From JBQTKD01 sp052389435 (GTDB lineage: Bacteria > Actinomycetota > Actinomycetes > Sporichthyales > Sporichthyaceae), in assembly GCA_052389435.1 (NCBI GenBank), contig JBQTIB010000039.1, positions 1 through 51,989 on the forward strand: a DNA stretch of 51,989 bases, in the 5' to 3' direction. How positions within the stretch are numbered: position 1 is the first letter of the stretch; each line of letters opens with the position of its first letter. Below the pieces are notes generated by a model that ran no database searches, was not told the origin of the DNA, and was given only the letters and a program-made list of their open reading frames with translations. Below, piece after piece: positions 36,584 to 47,321 of the stretch. Position numbers and translations under genes: made by a program.

Positions 36584-37345
36584 CTACGGGGCCTCGAGGA
36601 AAATCTGCCCGTCGCGGACCTCGATACTCCTGCCGGGAAGCGATCTCCGGGCCGGGCCGGCGAGCGCGGAGCCGTCGTCGAGGGAGAACTTCGAGGAGTG
36701 GCACGGGCAGTTGATGGCCCCGCCGGAGCAGTCGGAGACCAGGCACTGCTCGTGGGTACACCGGGCGTCGAATGCGCGGTACACCCCGCGCGTGGGCTGC
36801 GTCACGACGACCTGCTGCCGCGCGAAGACCGTGCCGCCGCCGACGGGGACGTCGCCGGCTCGGGCCAGGGCGGGCGCGACTTCGCCTCGCGGGGGCTGCC
36901 CGGCCTCGCCGCGGCGGGCGGTGGAGAGCCCGTCGCTCTTGCTCGGCGCCGCCTCGGCGGCCTCGCGGGGCGAGGGCGCCGGGGACTCGACGGTGGCAGC
37001 CGGGGCGGGACGGGCCGTGCGCGTCGGCACCGGGTCCGTTTCGGCCACGTCGCCCTTGCCGCGGCGATACAGCTGCGACTTGGTGCGCGGGGTGCCCTCC
37101 GGGCTGGGCGTGGCACGAGCCGCCGTCGGCGCGGCGGGAACGCCGCGCTCGGTGGGCAGGTCCGCGGCGACCCGGCTCGAGCCACCGCCGCAGGCGGCGA
37201 GCGGCCAGCCCGCCGCGAGGGCGAGGCCGAAGGCGGCGCCGCCGCGGAGCACGACTCGACGCTCGGGACCCTCGCCGCTCCGGCCCGTGGGCTCGTCGGG
37301 CACGCCCGCCTCCACCGACGACGGTCGGTGCGGGGATGCGGTCAT
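36584..37345 (-). CDS. Tat-exported Rieske [2Fe-2S] lipoprotein (second copy)
   Basis: A 253-residue paralogue of the preceding protein with a longer linker. Twin arginine (Arg29-Arg30), lipobox LAAC (Cys52), a Pro/Ala/Ser/Thr-rich spacer (55-165) and the Rieske domain. Ligands are Cys196, His198, Cys213 and His216 (CTHEQC, CPCHSS), with disulphide cysteines 201 and 215. The start ATG 37345 follows a GGAGGTCC site. The two copies share VPVGGG, Q-V-V-V-T-Q-P-T and CTHEQC but differ in linker length, suggesting an old duplication. Confidence 0.88.
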   Translation of the reverse strand: MTASPHRPSSVEAGVPDEPTGRSGEGPERRVVLRGGAAFGLALAAGWPLAACGGGSSRVAADLPTERGVPAAPTAARATPSPEGTPRTKSQLYRRGKGDVAETDPVPTRTARPAPAATVESPAPSPREAAEAAPSKSDGLSTARRGEAGQPPRGEVAPALARAGDVPVGGGTVFARQQVVVTQPTRGVYRAFDARCTHEQCLVSDCSGGAINCPCHSSKFSLDDGSALAGPARRSLPGRSIEVRDGQIFLEAP

Positions 37346-37459
37346 GCCGGACCTCCGGGCGCGGTCGGGAACCCAGCCGTAGCCGCGATGGTACGGGCGG
37401 GAGCCGCCGCGAATCGGGCGAACCACGCGACCGAGACGAAGCCGCGGCCTCCGTGGGAC

Positions 37460-40456
<2,997 letters not shown>

Positions 40457-40640
40457 GCCGTGCCCTCCACCCCTCGGCTGGCGGCCGGCGGGCCGCCGCG
40501 AGTCATCGTAGGCAACGGGTACGACAACCGTGTTCCGGCCGCATTCGGGGGCGAAGTCGACGATCGTTCGCGTTGCTACCGGCCCTTGCCGGCTCGGGAT
40601 GTCAAGATTCGCGCAGGGGCCCTGTACCGGAGGTTTTTCG

Positions 40641-41378
40641 ATGCCGATCACGCTGGAAGACGCCGGAATTCGGCGGGCGCTGGACGCCATCGACCTGGGT
40701 ACGCAGCGATTGGTCGACTCGGTCCGCCGGCAGAGCCCGGACGCGCTGCGGGCGCCGTCGGGGCTGCCGACCTGGACCCGTGGCCACGTGATCACGCACG
40801 TCGCGCGCAACGCCGAGGCCCTGGTCAACCTGGTCATGTACGCGGCCGACGGCCGTCCCCGCGCGATGTACCCCAGCATGGACGCCCGCAACGAGGGCAT
40901 CGAATCCGGCGCCGAACGGCCCGGCCCCGAACTCCTCGCGGACCTGACGGCCACCGCCGATCGGTTCCTGTGGGCCGCCCGCGAGCTCTCGCGGGACCGC
41001 TGGGGCAACGAGGTCACGCTGATCACCGGCCGCCGCGTCCCCGCCTACTGGGTGCTCGGCGCGCGGATGCGCGAGGTCGAGTTCCACCATGTGGACCTGT
41101 CCACCGGGTACTTCCCGGACCGCTGGTCCCCCGCCTTCGTCGGCCCGTGCCTGGACGAGATCAGCAAGTCGATGTCCGGCCGGCCCGAGATGCCGGCCCT
41201 CAAGCTGCAGTCCACCGACCAGCTCGACCCGAACTCGTGGACCGTCGTCGGCCGCGGCGACCCGATCACCGTCTTCGGCCCGCCCGCCAGCCTGCTGGCC
41301 TGGCTGACCGGCCGCAGCAGCGGCGACGACCTCAGCCACACCGCGGAGGAACTGCCTCCCATTCCGCCCTGGGCCTAG
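40641..41378 (+). CDS. Mycothiol-dependent maleylpyruvate isomerase/DinB family protein
   Basis: A 245-residue protein with the MDMPI N-terminal helical fold. Putative metal ligands His53 (RGHVITHVARNAEA), Glu145 and His149 (REVEFHHVDLSTG) are present. Family members use mycothiol as cofactor. ATG 40641 follows GGAGG by seven bases. It is followed by an MBL-fold hydrolase, as in other Actinobacteria, and divergent from uvrA. Confidence 0.85.
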   Translation: MPITLEDAGIRRALDAIDLGTQRLVDSVRRQSPDALRAPSGLPTWTRGHVITHVARNAEALVNLVMYAADGRPRAMYPSMDARNEGIESGAERPGPELLADLTATADRFLWAARELSRDRWGNEVTLITGRRVPAYWVLGARMREVEFHHVDLSTGYFPDRWSPAFVGPCLDEISKSMSGRPEMPALKLQSTDQLDPNSWTVVGRGDPITVFGPPASLLAWLTGRSSGDDLSHTAEELPPIPPWA

Positions 41379-41402
41379 GGCCGAGGGCCGACGGGTAAGA
41401 AT

Positions 41403-41432
41403 GTGATCTCGCCCGATCGGCAAGGAGATCAC
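41403..41432 (+). promoter_or_regulatory. Hairpin covering the ribosome binding site of the MBL gene
   Basis: GTGATCTC (41403-41410) pairs perfectly with GAGATCAC (41425-41432). The right arm contains part of the AAGGAGA ribosome binding site before GTG 41435. A TAAGAA -10-like box lies just upstream (41396-41401), so the transcript would begin with this hairpin. Confidence 0.45.
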
Positions 41433-41434
41433 CC

Positions 41435-42088
41435 GTGAGCACCTACACCGGCAAGGTCAGCGTCGGCGGTCCGCCGCACGTCCGCGAGCTCGCGGGCCTG
41501 ATCCTCACCAAGGTGTCCGTCGGCCCGATGGACAACAACTGCTACCTGCTGCGCTGTCGCGACACCGGCGAGCAGCTGCTGATCGACGCCGCGAACGACG
41601 CGCCCACGCTGCTGGCGATGCTGACCAGCCCGCTCGAGCGAATCGTGACGACCCATCAGCACTACGACCACTGGCAGGCCCTCGCCGAGGTGCAGCGCGC
41701 CACCGGCGCCCGCACGACGGCCCACCGCCTCGACGCCGAGGGCATCCCCGTCCCCACCGACGACCAGGTCGAGGACGGCGCCGAAATCTCCTTCGGCCGC
41801 GTCACCCTGAAGGCCATCCACATCGTCGGCCACACCCCGGGCTCGATCGCGCTGCTCTACGACGACCCCGCCGGCCATCCCCACCTCTTCACCGGCGACT
41901 GCCTGTTCCCCGGCGGCGTCGGCAACACCTTCGGCGACGGCAAGAACTTCGGCTCCCTCATCGACGACGTCGAGAACAAACTCTTCGCGCTGCCGGACGA
42001 GACGTGGGTCTACCCCGGTCACGGCGGCGACACGACGATCGGCAACGAGCGCCCGTCGCTGGCGGAGTGGCGCGCTCGCGGTTGGTAG
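41435..42088 (+). CDS. MBL-fold metallo-hydrolase
   Basis: A 217-residue protein with the metal-binding HxHxDH at residues 74-79 (THQHYDHW), IVGHTPGSIAL, FTGDCLFPGGVG and YPGHGGDTTI. These mark a glyoxalase II-like hydrolase using two metal ions. Next to the mycothiol-dependent isomerase homologue it may act on a mycothiol thioester; that is inference. Start GTG 41435. Confidence 0.9.
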   Translation: MSTYTGKVSVGGPPHVRELAGLILTKVSVGPMDNNCYLLRCRDTGEQLLIDAANDAPTLLAMLTSPLERIVTTHQHYDHWQALAEVQRATGARTTAHRLDAEGIPVPTDDQVEDGAEISFGRVTLKAIHIVGHTPGSIALLYDDPAGHPHLFTGDCLFPGGVGNTFGDGKNFGSLIDDVENKLFALPDETWVYPGHGGDTTIGNERPSLAEWRARGW

Positions 42089-42092
42089 CACC

Positions 42093-42635
42093 GTGAGCAG
42101 GACAACGATGGTGGTCGTGGAGGACCGCTCCTGCTGGGCCTTCGACGACGCCTTCGCCGTGTGGCTTGCCATGCTGATCGAATCCGTCGCAGACCCCACC
42201 GAGTCGTTCGCCGAACGTCTTGAGGACTGGAAGGTCGCGACCGGCGTCCCCGACTTCGGAATGACGGTGCGCAGGCTGGACGCGGAGTCCACGACCCAAC
42301 TGGCGAGTGCAGCCGGGCGCGCTCGGGAGGTCGCCGCCGCCACGGGAGACGTTCCGGTGGAGAGGCTGCGGGAATGGTCGCTGGTCGATGGCCTCACCGT
42401 GTCCGACGGCTTCTCGCGGTACGGCGACGCGGTGGCGTTGGCGCGCATCCTCGAAGTTGCCGACGGATTCCTGGCGCTGATGGACGGGTCGTTCCCGGAC
42501 GACCCCATCGACGGCGCCTGGTTCCTCGGAACCGGCGACGGCTGGGCGGTCATCCGCCACAAAACGCTTCCGCGGAAGCGTTTTGGCGCGTTCTCGCGGC
42601 GCCGTAGAGGCAACCACGGCGCAACGGAGCGATGA
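42093..42635 (+). CDS. Unrecognised protein with palindrome-derived C-terminal tail
   Basis: A 180-residue acidic protein starting at GTG 42093, four bases after the MBL stop; ATG 42108 is an alternative. No family is recognised. The first 155 or so residues look globular (for example FGMTVRRLDAES and DPIDGAWFLGTGDGWAVIRH). The last 25 are basic and arise from a 24-base palindrome and the sequence beyond it (KTLPRKRFGAFSRRRR), so the original gene may have ended near residue 157 before the palindrome arrived. Confidence 0.55.
   Translation: MSRTTMVVVEDRSCWAFDDAFAVWLAMLIESVADPTESFAERLEDWKVATGVPDFGMTVRRLDAESTTQLASAAGRAREVAAATGDVPVERLREWSLVDGLTVSDGFSRYGDAVALARILEVADGFLALMDGSFPDDPIDGAWFLGTGDGWAVIRHKTLPRKRFGAFSRRRRGNHGATER
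42561..42584. repeat. Perfect 24-base palindrome
   Basis: aaaacgcttccg is followed at once by its exact reverse complement, with no loop. It lies within the 3' end of the preceding gene. Half of it (AAAACGCTTCC) occurs again at 43796-43806, about 1.2 kb away, which suggests a repeated element rather than chance. Confidence 0.9.
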
Positions 42636-42956
42636 CCCGGCGGGCAGCCCTCCTCTACTCTGAGAGCGGAGTGACTGCGGGAACGGGATGTCATGGTTCG
42701 AACATACGTTCTAGTCGATGACATGTCGAGTCCCACTCCTGGATCATGTCTCGTGGAGCCGCCGACTCCGCCCGCCGTAGGAGTAACCGCGGCGGATCGA
42801 TTCGATCGGCGTTGCAACTCGTGGGACTCGACCCACGCTCGCACGGGCGCCGAGTTCGTCCCACGAGACGCAACCTCGATCGTTTCGACACCGGTCACCG
42901 GCGCACGAAGGCGAACTGTGCAGCATCCCCGAGAGGCGGGCCTTTAGTCTGCGCGG
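42636..42956. other. Intergenic stretch with an orphan LexA-like box and nested inverted repeats
   Basis: About 320 bases without a convincing gene. CGAACATACGTTCT at 42699-42712 fits the actinobacterial SOS box (CGAAC-N4-GTTCG) at nine of ten defined bases. It is flanked by ATGTCAT/ATGACAT arms (42689-42695 and 42717-42724). Beyond lie CGAGTCCCAC and GTGGGACTCG (about 42727 and 42825) and GTCTCGTGG with CCACGAGAC (about 42748 and 42862). A short frame at 42693-42947 has no protein features. The stretch looks like a remnant of an SOS-controlled element. Confidence 0.45.
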
Positions 42957-42957
42957 A
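42945..42957 (+). promoter_or_regulatory. Leaderless -10 box
   Basis: TAGTCT (42945-42950) ends six bases before ATG 42957 and no ribosome binding site is present; this supports the start of the next gene. Confidence 0.45.
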
Positions 42958-43373
42958 TGGATCCGACCCGCGCTCGGGAGATGACCGACGAGCAGTTCCG
43001 CGATTTCGTCGACGAGATGATCGCGGCGGCGCACGAGGAAGCTCACCTGTGGGAACTCCCGCGGGGCGTCGTCGACCGGCTTCCCGGAGGGGACGTCCTC
43101 CACGGTCCCTGGGCCGCGGCGGACTGCTCCACGGTCTTTCTGGCGTGGTTCGACGAGGGCCTGGTGGGTGTCTATCGGCTCGAGCGCGGCGAGGACGGAC
43201 GGACCATGAACGACCTAGGGCCCAGCGCGGCCCGGCAGCTTTTGGCCGAACCGGACCGATGGGCCCTGCCCGGCGCGGTGGGCGAGATCGTCAACGTGTT
43301 CCGCACCGACAAAGGCGTGGACGTCGACCCCGACCGGTGGCGCGAGCTCGCTTCGCGGCACCGGCACGGCTGA
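42957..43373 (+). CDS. Uncharacterised 138-residue protein
   Basis: An acidic soluble protein (REMTDEQFRDFVDEMIAAAHEEAHLWEL at the N terminus, AAADCSTVFLAWFDEGLVGVYRL in the middle). No signal peptide or membrane segment. Not recognised. A leaderless -10 box supports its start. Small acidic soluble proteins in tandem, as here with the next gene, are sometimes immunity proteins, but there is no toxin gene nearby, so no such claim is made. Confidence 0.6.
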   Translation: MDPTRAREMTDEQFRDFVDEMIAAAHEEAHLWELPRGVVDRLPGGDVLHGPWAAADCSTVFLAWFDEGLVGVYRLERGEDGRTMNDLGPSAARQLLAEPDRWALPGAVGEIVNVFRTDKGVDVDPDRWRELASRHRHG

Positions 43374-43383
43374 TGGGCGATCG

Positions 43384-43749
43384 ATGAGCATGCTTCCCCG
43401 CGAGCTGTCGCCGTCGGAGCGCGCGATCGTGCAGCTCGTGCTGGCGCCGGACTTCGACGCTGCCGAGACGCTGCGGGCGCAGGTCCCGGCGGCCCGGGTC
43501 GAGGCGGTCTGCGAGTGCGGCTGTCCGACGATCGACCTCGTGGTCTCCGATGCCCCGGCGGCCGTCGCGTTCTCCTCGCCGGTCGCTCCCGTCCGACTCA
43601 TCGTCACGACGGACGGCCGGGAGACCGGGGCGATCGTGCTCTTCGTCCACGACGGACGCCTAAGCCGCCTGGAGTACTTCTGGTTCGGCGAGGTCCAACC
43701 GGTCGAATGGCCGGACGCGGATCGTCTGCTTTTCGAATGGATCGGCTGA
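43384..43749 (+). CDS. Uncharacterised 121-residue protein
   Basis: A soluble protein with a CECGCPTIDLVV motif near residue 45 and a C-terminal RLEYFWFGEVQPVEWPDADRL. The clustered Cys might bind metal. It lies ten bases after the preceding gene, so they are probably co-transcribed. Not recognised. Confidence 0.6.
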   Translation: MSMLPRELSPSERAIVQLVLAPDFDAAETLRAQVPAARVEAVCECGCPTIDLVVSDAPAAVAFSSPVAPVRLIVTTDGRETGAIVLFVHDGRLSRLEYFWFGEVQPVEWPDADRLLFEWIG

Positions 43750-43795
43750 CCTTCGACACGCGCGAGATGCGGCGACGAGGCGGGTGTCGCCGCCG

Positions 43796-43806
43796 AAAAC
43801 GCTTCC
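43796..43806. repeat. Half copy of the 42561 palindrome
   Basis: AAAACGCTTCC repeats one arm of the 24-base palindrome exactly, in the 120-base spacer before the broken glycosidase gene. Confidence 0.5.
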
Positions 43807-43869
43807 AGCGGAGGCGCCCCGACCCACGGACGCGGACCTGCGGGCGACGATGTGGGTCGCACCGGCGAC

Positions 43870-44497
43870 TCAGCCGAACCAGACCCACGGGTCGCCCGTC
43901 GGGACGCTCGTGGCCGCCTTCTTGGCTCCCGGCCGTCGAGTCGCGCGGGCCGAAGACTGCTTGGCGCCACCGGTCCCCGCGACCTTCCAGACCAGGGCGT
44001 CCGCCACCGCGCGCTCCCCTGATCGGTTCACCGCGCGACCGCGGATCGCCAGCGTCGAGGAGCCTCCGCCGTCGAGGTTGATTGCCTCGGTCATGCCCAG
44101 GCGCGCGGCGATCCCGGCTGCCTGACGGGGCGTCACCCGCGAGCCGATGGTGGCCAGCACGATCCTGCCGTCGCCGGTGGTGCCGGCGAATCGTGACGGC
44201 ACGGACGGCGCCCGAGACGGAGAGAGTCACCCCGGGCGCGAGCTTGCGGGCGCCACCCCTGAACTTCGCCGAGGCCGGACCGGCCGGGGCCACGGCTGCC
44301 CCGAGGGTCGCAGGTGCGACCGGGGCCGCCGGGGCCACCGCAGGCACCGGGGCCGCCGCGACCGCCGGCGCGGCGGATGCGGCCGGGGCGGCGGCGGCGG
44401 GGGCCGGGAGGGCAACGGCCTCGCCGACGACGAGCAGGCCGAGGACTGCGAGGGCCGGGAGCCGCAGGGACCGCCGGGCGGGGTTTTCGAAGATCAC
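43870..44497 (-). pseudogene. Broken secreted phosphodiester glycosidase (NAGPA/DUF2233-like)
   Basis: The 5' part, from GTG 44497, encodes a signal peptide, a long Ala/Pro linker and the domain entry GGARKLAPGVTLSVSGA. At about 44195-44210 the frame shifts to another register that encodes the C-terminal half of a NAGPA domain: GDGRIVLATIGSRVTPRQAAGIAARLGM, then the diagnostic INLDGGGSSTLAIRGRAVN. Not only is there a shift: the first half of the catalytic domain (about 100 residues) is missing between the two parts, so a single sequencing error would not restore it. The remnant is taken as a decayed gene. Confidence 0.6.
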
Positions 44498-44689
44498 AAC
44501 GGCGATTCTGGGGCCCGGCTGTACCAAGCCGGTCGCCTCCTCGGACCAAGATCGACGCCGCTTTCGGGCTGCTCCGGGCCGGCACGGCATAGCGTCTGCC
44601 CGCGGACACGTGCCATTCACCTCGCGTCCACCGACGCGTTCTCCGGCTACCCGTCGAGGGACTGACTGGACGTCAGGAGCGCTGCCCGT

Positions 44690-45361
44690 TCAGCAGCCGA
44701 ACGAGCCGCTCGCCGAGCACGGGTCGGTCGGCTTGTCTCGACGCACGATCATCGGCTTGTCGATGCTGTCGAACTGCCACACGCTGCGCCGGTCCGCAGC
44801 CGTGTATCGGCCCACGCGGGGCAGCACCGCCAACAGGCGGGCCTGCCTGCCCTTCGCGTTCTTGATGTCCAGACACGTGGTCGGGACGGTGACGGCGATC
44901 GTCTGCTCGCCCTGCGGGTTGACCAGCGCGTCCTTGCAGGCCACGGTCCGCTCGGACTCGGCCAGCACCTGAACCAGCTTCAGCGGGCCGAAGCGCCGCC
45001 CGGCGTCGTAGACCTGCACGGTCGCCACGAAGTGGCCGTCGCGCTTGGCGAAGTCCGATCCGGCGCCGCCGATCCCGAAGGAGGCGAAGTCGACCTTCGA
45101 AAGGTCGTCGAGGGTGAGCACGACGTCGACGACCTTCGGCACGTACGCCGCGAAGACGTTGACCAGGTCGGGTCCGTAGCGCCCGTCTCCGTTGGCCGGG
45201 GTGTCGGCCGAGGACAGCGCCGGCTGCTGCCAGTCCCCACGGGCGTCGTCCACCTCGGCCGCCTCGGCCGCGACCGCAACCGACGCCGGCATCGACACGA
45301 CGAGCCCTGCCGCCACGCACGCGGCAGGAACGAGCCGCTGCCATCTTCCTCGACTCCGCAC
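44690..45361 (-). CDS. Secreted protein, unknown function
   Basis: A 223-residue protein starting at GTG 45361 after GGGAGGAT. The signal peptide is about residues 1-33 (basic, hydrophobic, then Ala-rich). The mature part begins DDARGDWQQPALSSADTPANGDGRYGPDL and has a beta-rich core (VVDVVLTLDDLSKVDF, GHFVATVQVYDAGRR); Cys pairs near residues 140-165 and the C-terminal DPCSASGSFGC could form disulphides. Resembles a small extracellular beta-sandwich protein. Not recognised. Divergent from the next gene. Confidence 0.65.
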   Translation of the reverse strand: MRSRGRWQRLVPAACVAAGLVVSMPASVAVAAEAAEVDDARGDWQQPALSSADTPANGDGRYGPDLVNVFAAYVPKVVDVVLTLDDLSKVDFASFGIGGAGSDFAKRDGHFVATVQVYDAGRRFGPLKLVQVLAESERTVACKDALVNPQGEQTIAVTVPTTCLDIKNAKGRQARLLAVLPRVGRYTAADRRSVWQFDSIDKPMIVRRDKPTDPCSASGSFGC

Positions 45362-45492
45362 GGATCCTCCCCACCTCGGCGAACGATCGATCCTCGCACG
45401 GGAAACGGCCCGAACCCGGGACCCTGGACCGCGGCGCGGCAGTAGGTCGCCCCGTCGTCGCGCACCCTCGCGGCGTCGCCGCAGCCGGCCGT

Positions 45493-45506
45493 TACGCTCG
45501 CGATCG
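45493..45506 (+). promoter_or_regulatory. Leaderless -10 box
   Basis: TACGCT (45493-45498) ends seven bases before GTG 45506, which has no ribosome binding site. Confidence 0.4.
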
Positions 45507-46027
45507 TGGCGGGGTTGGAATCCGAGGTCGAGGCGATCCTCGAGGAGATTCGGGCGTTCGCGTGGGCGTCGTGGACGATGCCGCCGTCGAGCGAGTGGTA
45601 CCTCCCCGAGGACGTGGTGCCCGCCTTCGTGGCGATCGCCTCCGCCAGGTCGGCGGCCGGCAGTGCCGAGGCGACACGACAGCTGGCGAACGCGATCGGC
45701 CACGACCTCGGCGGCTGGCTGTACGCCGCAGCCGTACCCGGCGTGCGTTTCCTCGCCAGGCTGCATCCCGTTCTTGCGCAGTGGCCCCGGCTCGGCGTCA
45801 CCGAGGTGCTCGTCGACTGCGTGCTCTGGGCCGACCCGACGGTCGCGTTCGTCGCTCCGGACGGCACGCCGACCAGGATGCAGGAGGCGGTGCTCGACGC
45901 CTGCCGGCCGCTGCTGGCAGAACTCGGCAAGGACGTGCGCGGATCCGAGCCGCTGAACCGCTCGGCGGCCGCGCTCCTGGAAGCCCTCAAGGTCCGCTCG
46001 GAGCCGGGCCGCGGCCCCTCGCGCTGA
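45506..46027 (+). CDS. Uncharacterised 173-residue protein
   Basis: A soluble, mainly helical protein (VEAILEEIRAFAWASWTMPPSSEWYLPEDVVPAFVAIA at the N terminus; hydrophobic VPGVRFLARLHPVLAQWPRLGV in the middle). No family recognised. It ends 137 bases before the diiron monooxygenase operon on the same strand and may or may not belong to it. Confidence 0.55.
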   Translation: MAGLESEVEAILEEIRAFAWASWTMPPSSEWYLPEDVVPAFVAIASARSAAGSAEATRQLANAIGHDLGGWLYAAAVPGVRFLARLHPVLAQWPRLGVTEVLVDCVLWADPTVAFVAPDGTPTRMQEAVLDACRPLLAELGKDVRGSEPLNRSAAALLEALKVRSEPGRGPSR

Positions 46028-46060
46028 ACGCCCGGCGGCGTCGAGCGGCCCAGCGGGGCG

Positions 46061-46097
46061 TAGAACCGACACAACCCTGTCCTCGGGGTCGGTTGTG
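46061..46097 (+). promoter_or_regulatory. Candidate promoter and operator of the diiron monooxygenase operon
   Basis: TAGAAC (46061-46066) could be a -10 box. Just downstream, CACAACC (46070-46076) and GGTTGTG (46091-46097) form a 7-bp inverted repeat with a 14-base spacer, overlapping the expected transcription start. A repressor or activator site is plausible; evidence is symmetry and position only. Confidence 0.35.
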
Positions 46098-46164
46098 GTG
46101 CGGCGGTCACGGCGTCAGGATCGGACCCGCACAGCGGCGTGCAGCCCTCGACCCGGTGGTGGCC

Positions 46165-47187
46165 ATGTACGAGATCACCGTCCAACCCTTCGGGGACACG
46201 TTCGTCTGCAACGAGGGCGAGACGATCCTCGAGGCCGCGCTGCGCGAGCACCGCTTCCTGCGCTACGGGTGCAAGCACGGCGGCTGCGGCACGTGCAAGG
46301 TGCAGTTGGTCGACGGCGACGTCGACCTGCACACCTCGGCGTATTCGCTGCAACCGTCCGAACGGGACGCCGGAACGATCCTGGTCTGCCAGAGCTACCC
46401 GCTCGACGACTGCGAGCTCGACGCCGCGGCCATGAACCTCGACCACGAGGAGTACCTCGCGGGCGACGGCACCCTCGCCGTCGAGGCCACGCTCACCGGC
46501 GTCGAGCTCCTCACGGCCGACATCTGCCGGGTCGTGCTCGACCTTCCGGTGCCGATGCCGTTCGTCGCCGGCCAGTTCGTCAACGTCGTCGTTCCGGGCA
46601 CCGATCTGGTGCGTACGTACTCGATGGCCAACGGCTCGGCCGATCCGCACCGCGTCGAGTTGATCTGCAAACTTCTGCCGGGCGGGGCGTTCTCCGACTT
46701 CCTGCGGGGCGGGCCGGAGCCCGGCACGGCGGTCGGGCTTTCCGGGCCGTTCGGCATGCTGCGGATCCGGCTCTCGCACCGCGAGATCGTCATGGTGGCC
46801 GGCGGCTCGGGCCTCGCGCCCCTGCTCTCGATGCTCGCCGACCTCGCCCGCGCGGCCTCGCAACGCACGGTCACGCTCGTCTTCGGTGCCCGCACCCCCG
46901 CCGACCTGTACGCGATCGACGAGATCGCGGAGCTCCAGGCGAGCCTGCCCGGGCTGACCTTCGTGCCCGTCGTCCAGCAGCCCGACGCGGGCTGGATCGG
47001 CCCGACGGGCGTGGTCACCGACGTGCTCGGCGCCCGGGAGGACTGGGACGCGACCGATGCCTACCTCTGCGGCCCGCCCGGCATGATCGATGCGGCGACC
47101 GAGCTGCTGCTCGCCCGCGGCGTGCGCCCGCAGAACGTGTACTTCGACGCTTTCGTGCCGACCGGATCGGAGCCCGCCGCCGTCTGA
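46165..47187 (+). CDS. Soluble diiron monooxygenase reductase component
   Basis: A 340-residue electron-transfer protein. The N-terminal plant-type [2Fe-2S] ferredoxin has Cys36, Cys41, Cys44 and Cys75 (RYGCKHGGCGTCK, LVCQ). Then follow the FAD domain (RTYSMAN, 150-156) and the NAD(P)H domain (GGSGLAPLLSML, about 213-224; YLCGPPGMIDAA near the C terminus). It passes electrons from NADH to the hydroxylase. ATG 46165 gives the normal family N terminus. It is first in the operon, ahead of the hydroxylase alpha gene. Confidence 0.93.
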   Translation: MYEITVQPFGDTFVCNEGETILEAALREHRFLRYGCKHGGCGTCKVQLVDGDVDLHTSAYSLQPSERDAGTILVCQSYPLDDCELDAAAMNLDHEEYLAGDGTLAVEATLTGVELLTADICRVVLDLPVPMPFVAGQFVNVVVPGTDLVRTYSMANGSADPHRVELICKLLPGGAFSDFLRGGPEPGTAVGLSGPFGMLRIRLSHREIVMVAGGSGLAPLLSMLADLARAASQRTVTLVFGARTPADLYAIDEIAELQASLPGLTFVPVVQQPDAGWIGPTGVVTDVLGAREDWDATDAYLCGPPGMIDAATELLLARGVRPQNVYFDAFVPTGSEPAAV

Positions 47188-47321
47188 GGCTTTGTCCACC
47201 GTGGCCAATCGGGGTGGGCAAACTTTCTCCACCGCGGGGTGGTGGCCTCGGTCACATCGGAGGAGGGTGGGCCCGACCGGCCTCGTCCCGGACCGGTAGC
47301 CCACGCCCCGCAGGAGCCCAG

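Noticed and set aside
40555..40580. Possible LexA box upstream of uvrA (CGAACGATCGTCGA on the minus strand)
   Set aside because: Only one half-site is intact; the second differs at several positions.
42693..42947. A short frame beginning at the LexA-like box
   Set aside because: No recognisable domain or ribosome binding site, and it is full of nested inverted repeats; treated as intergenic.
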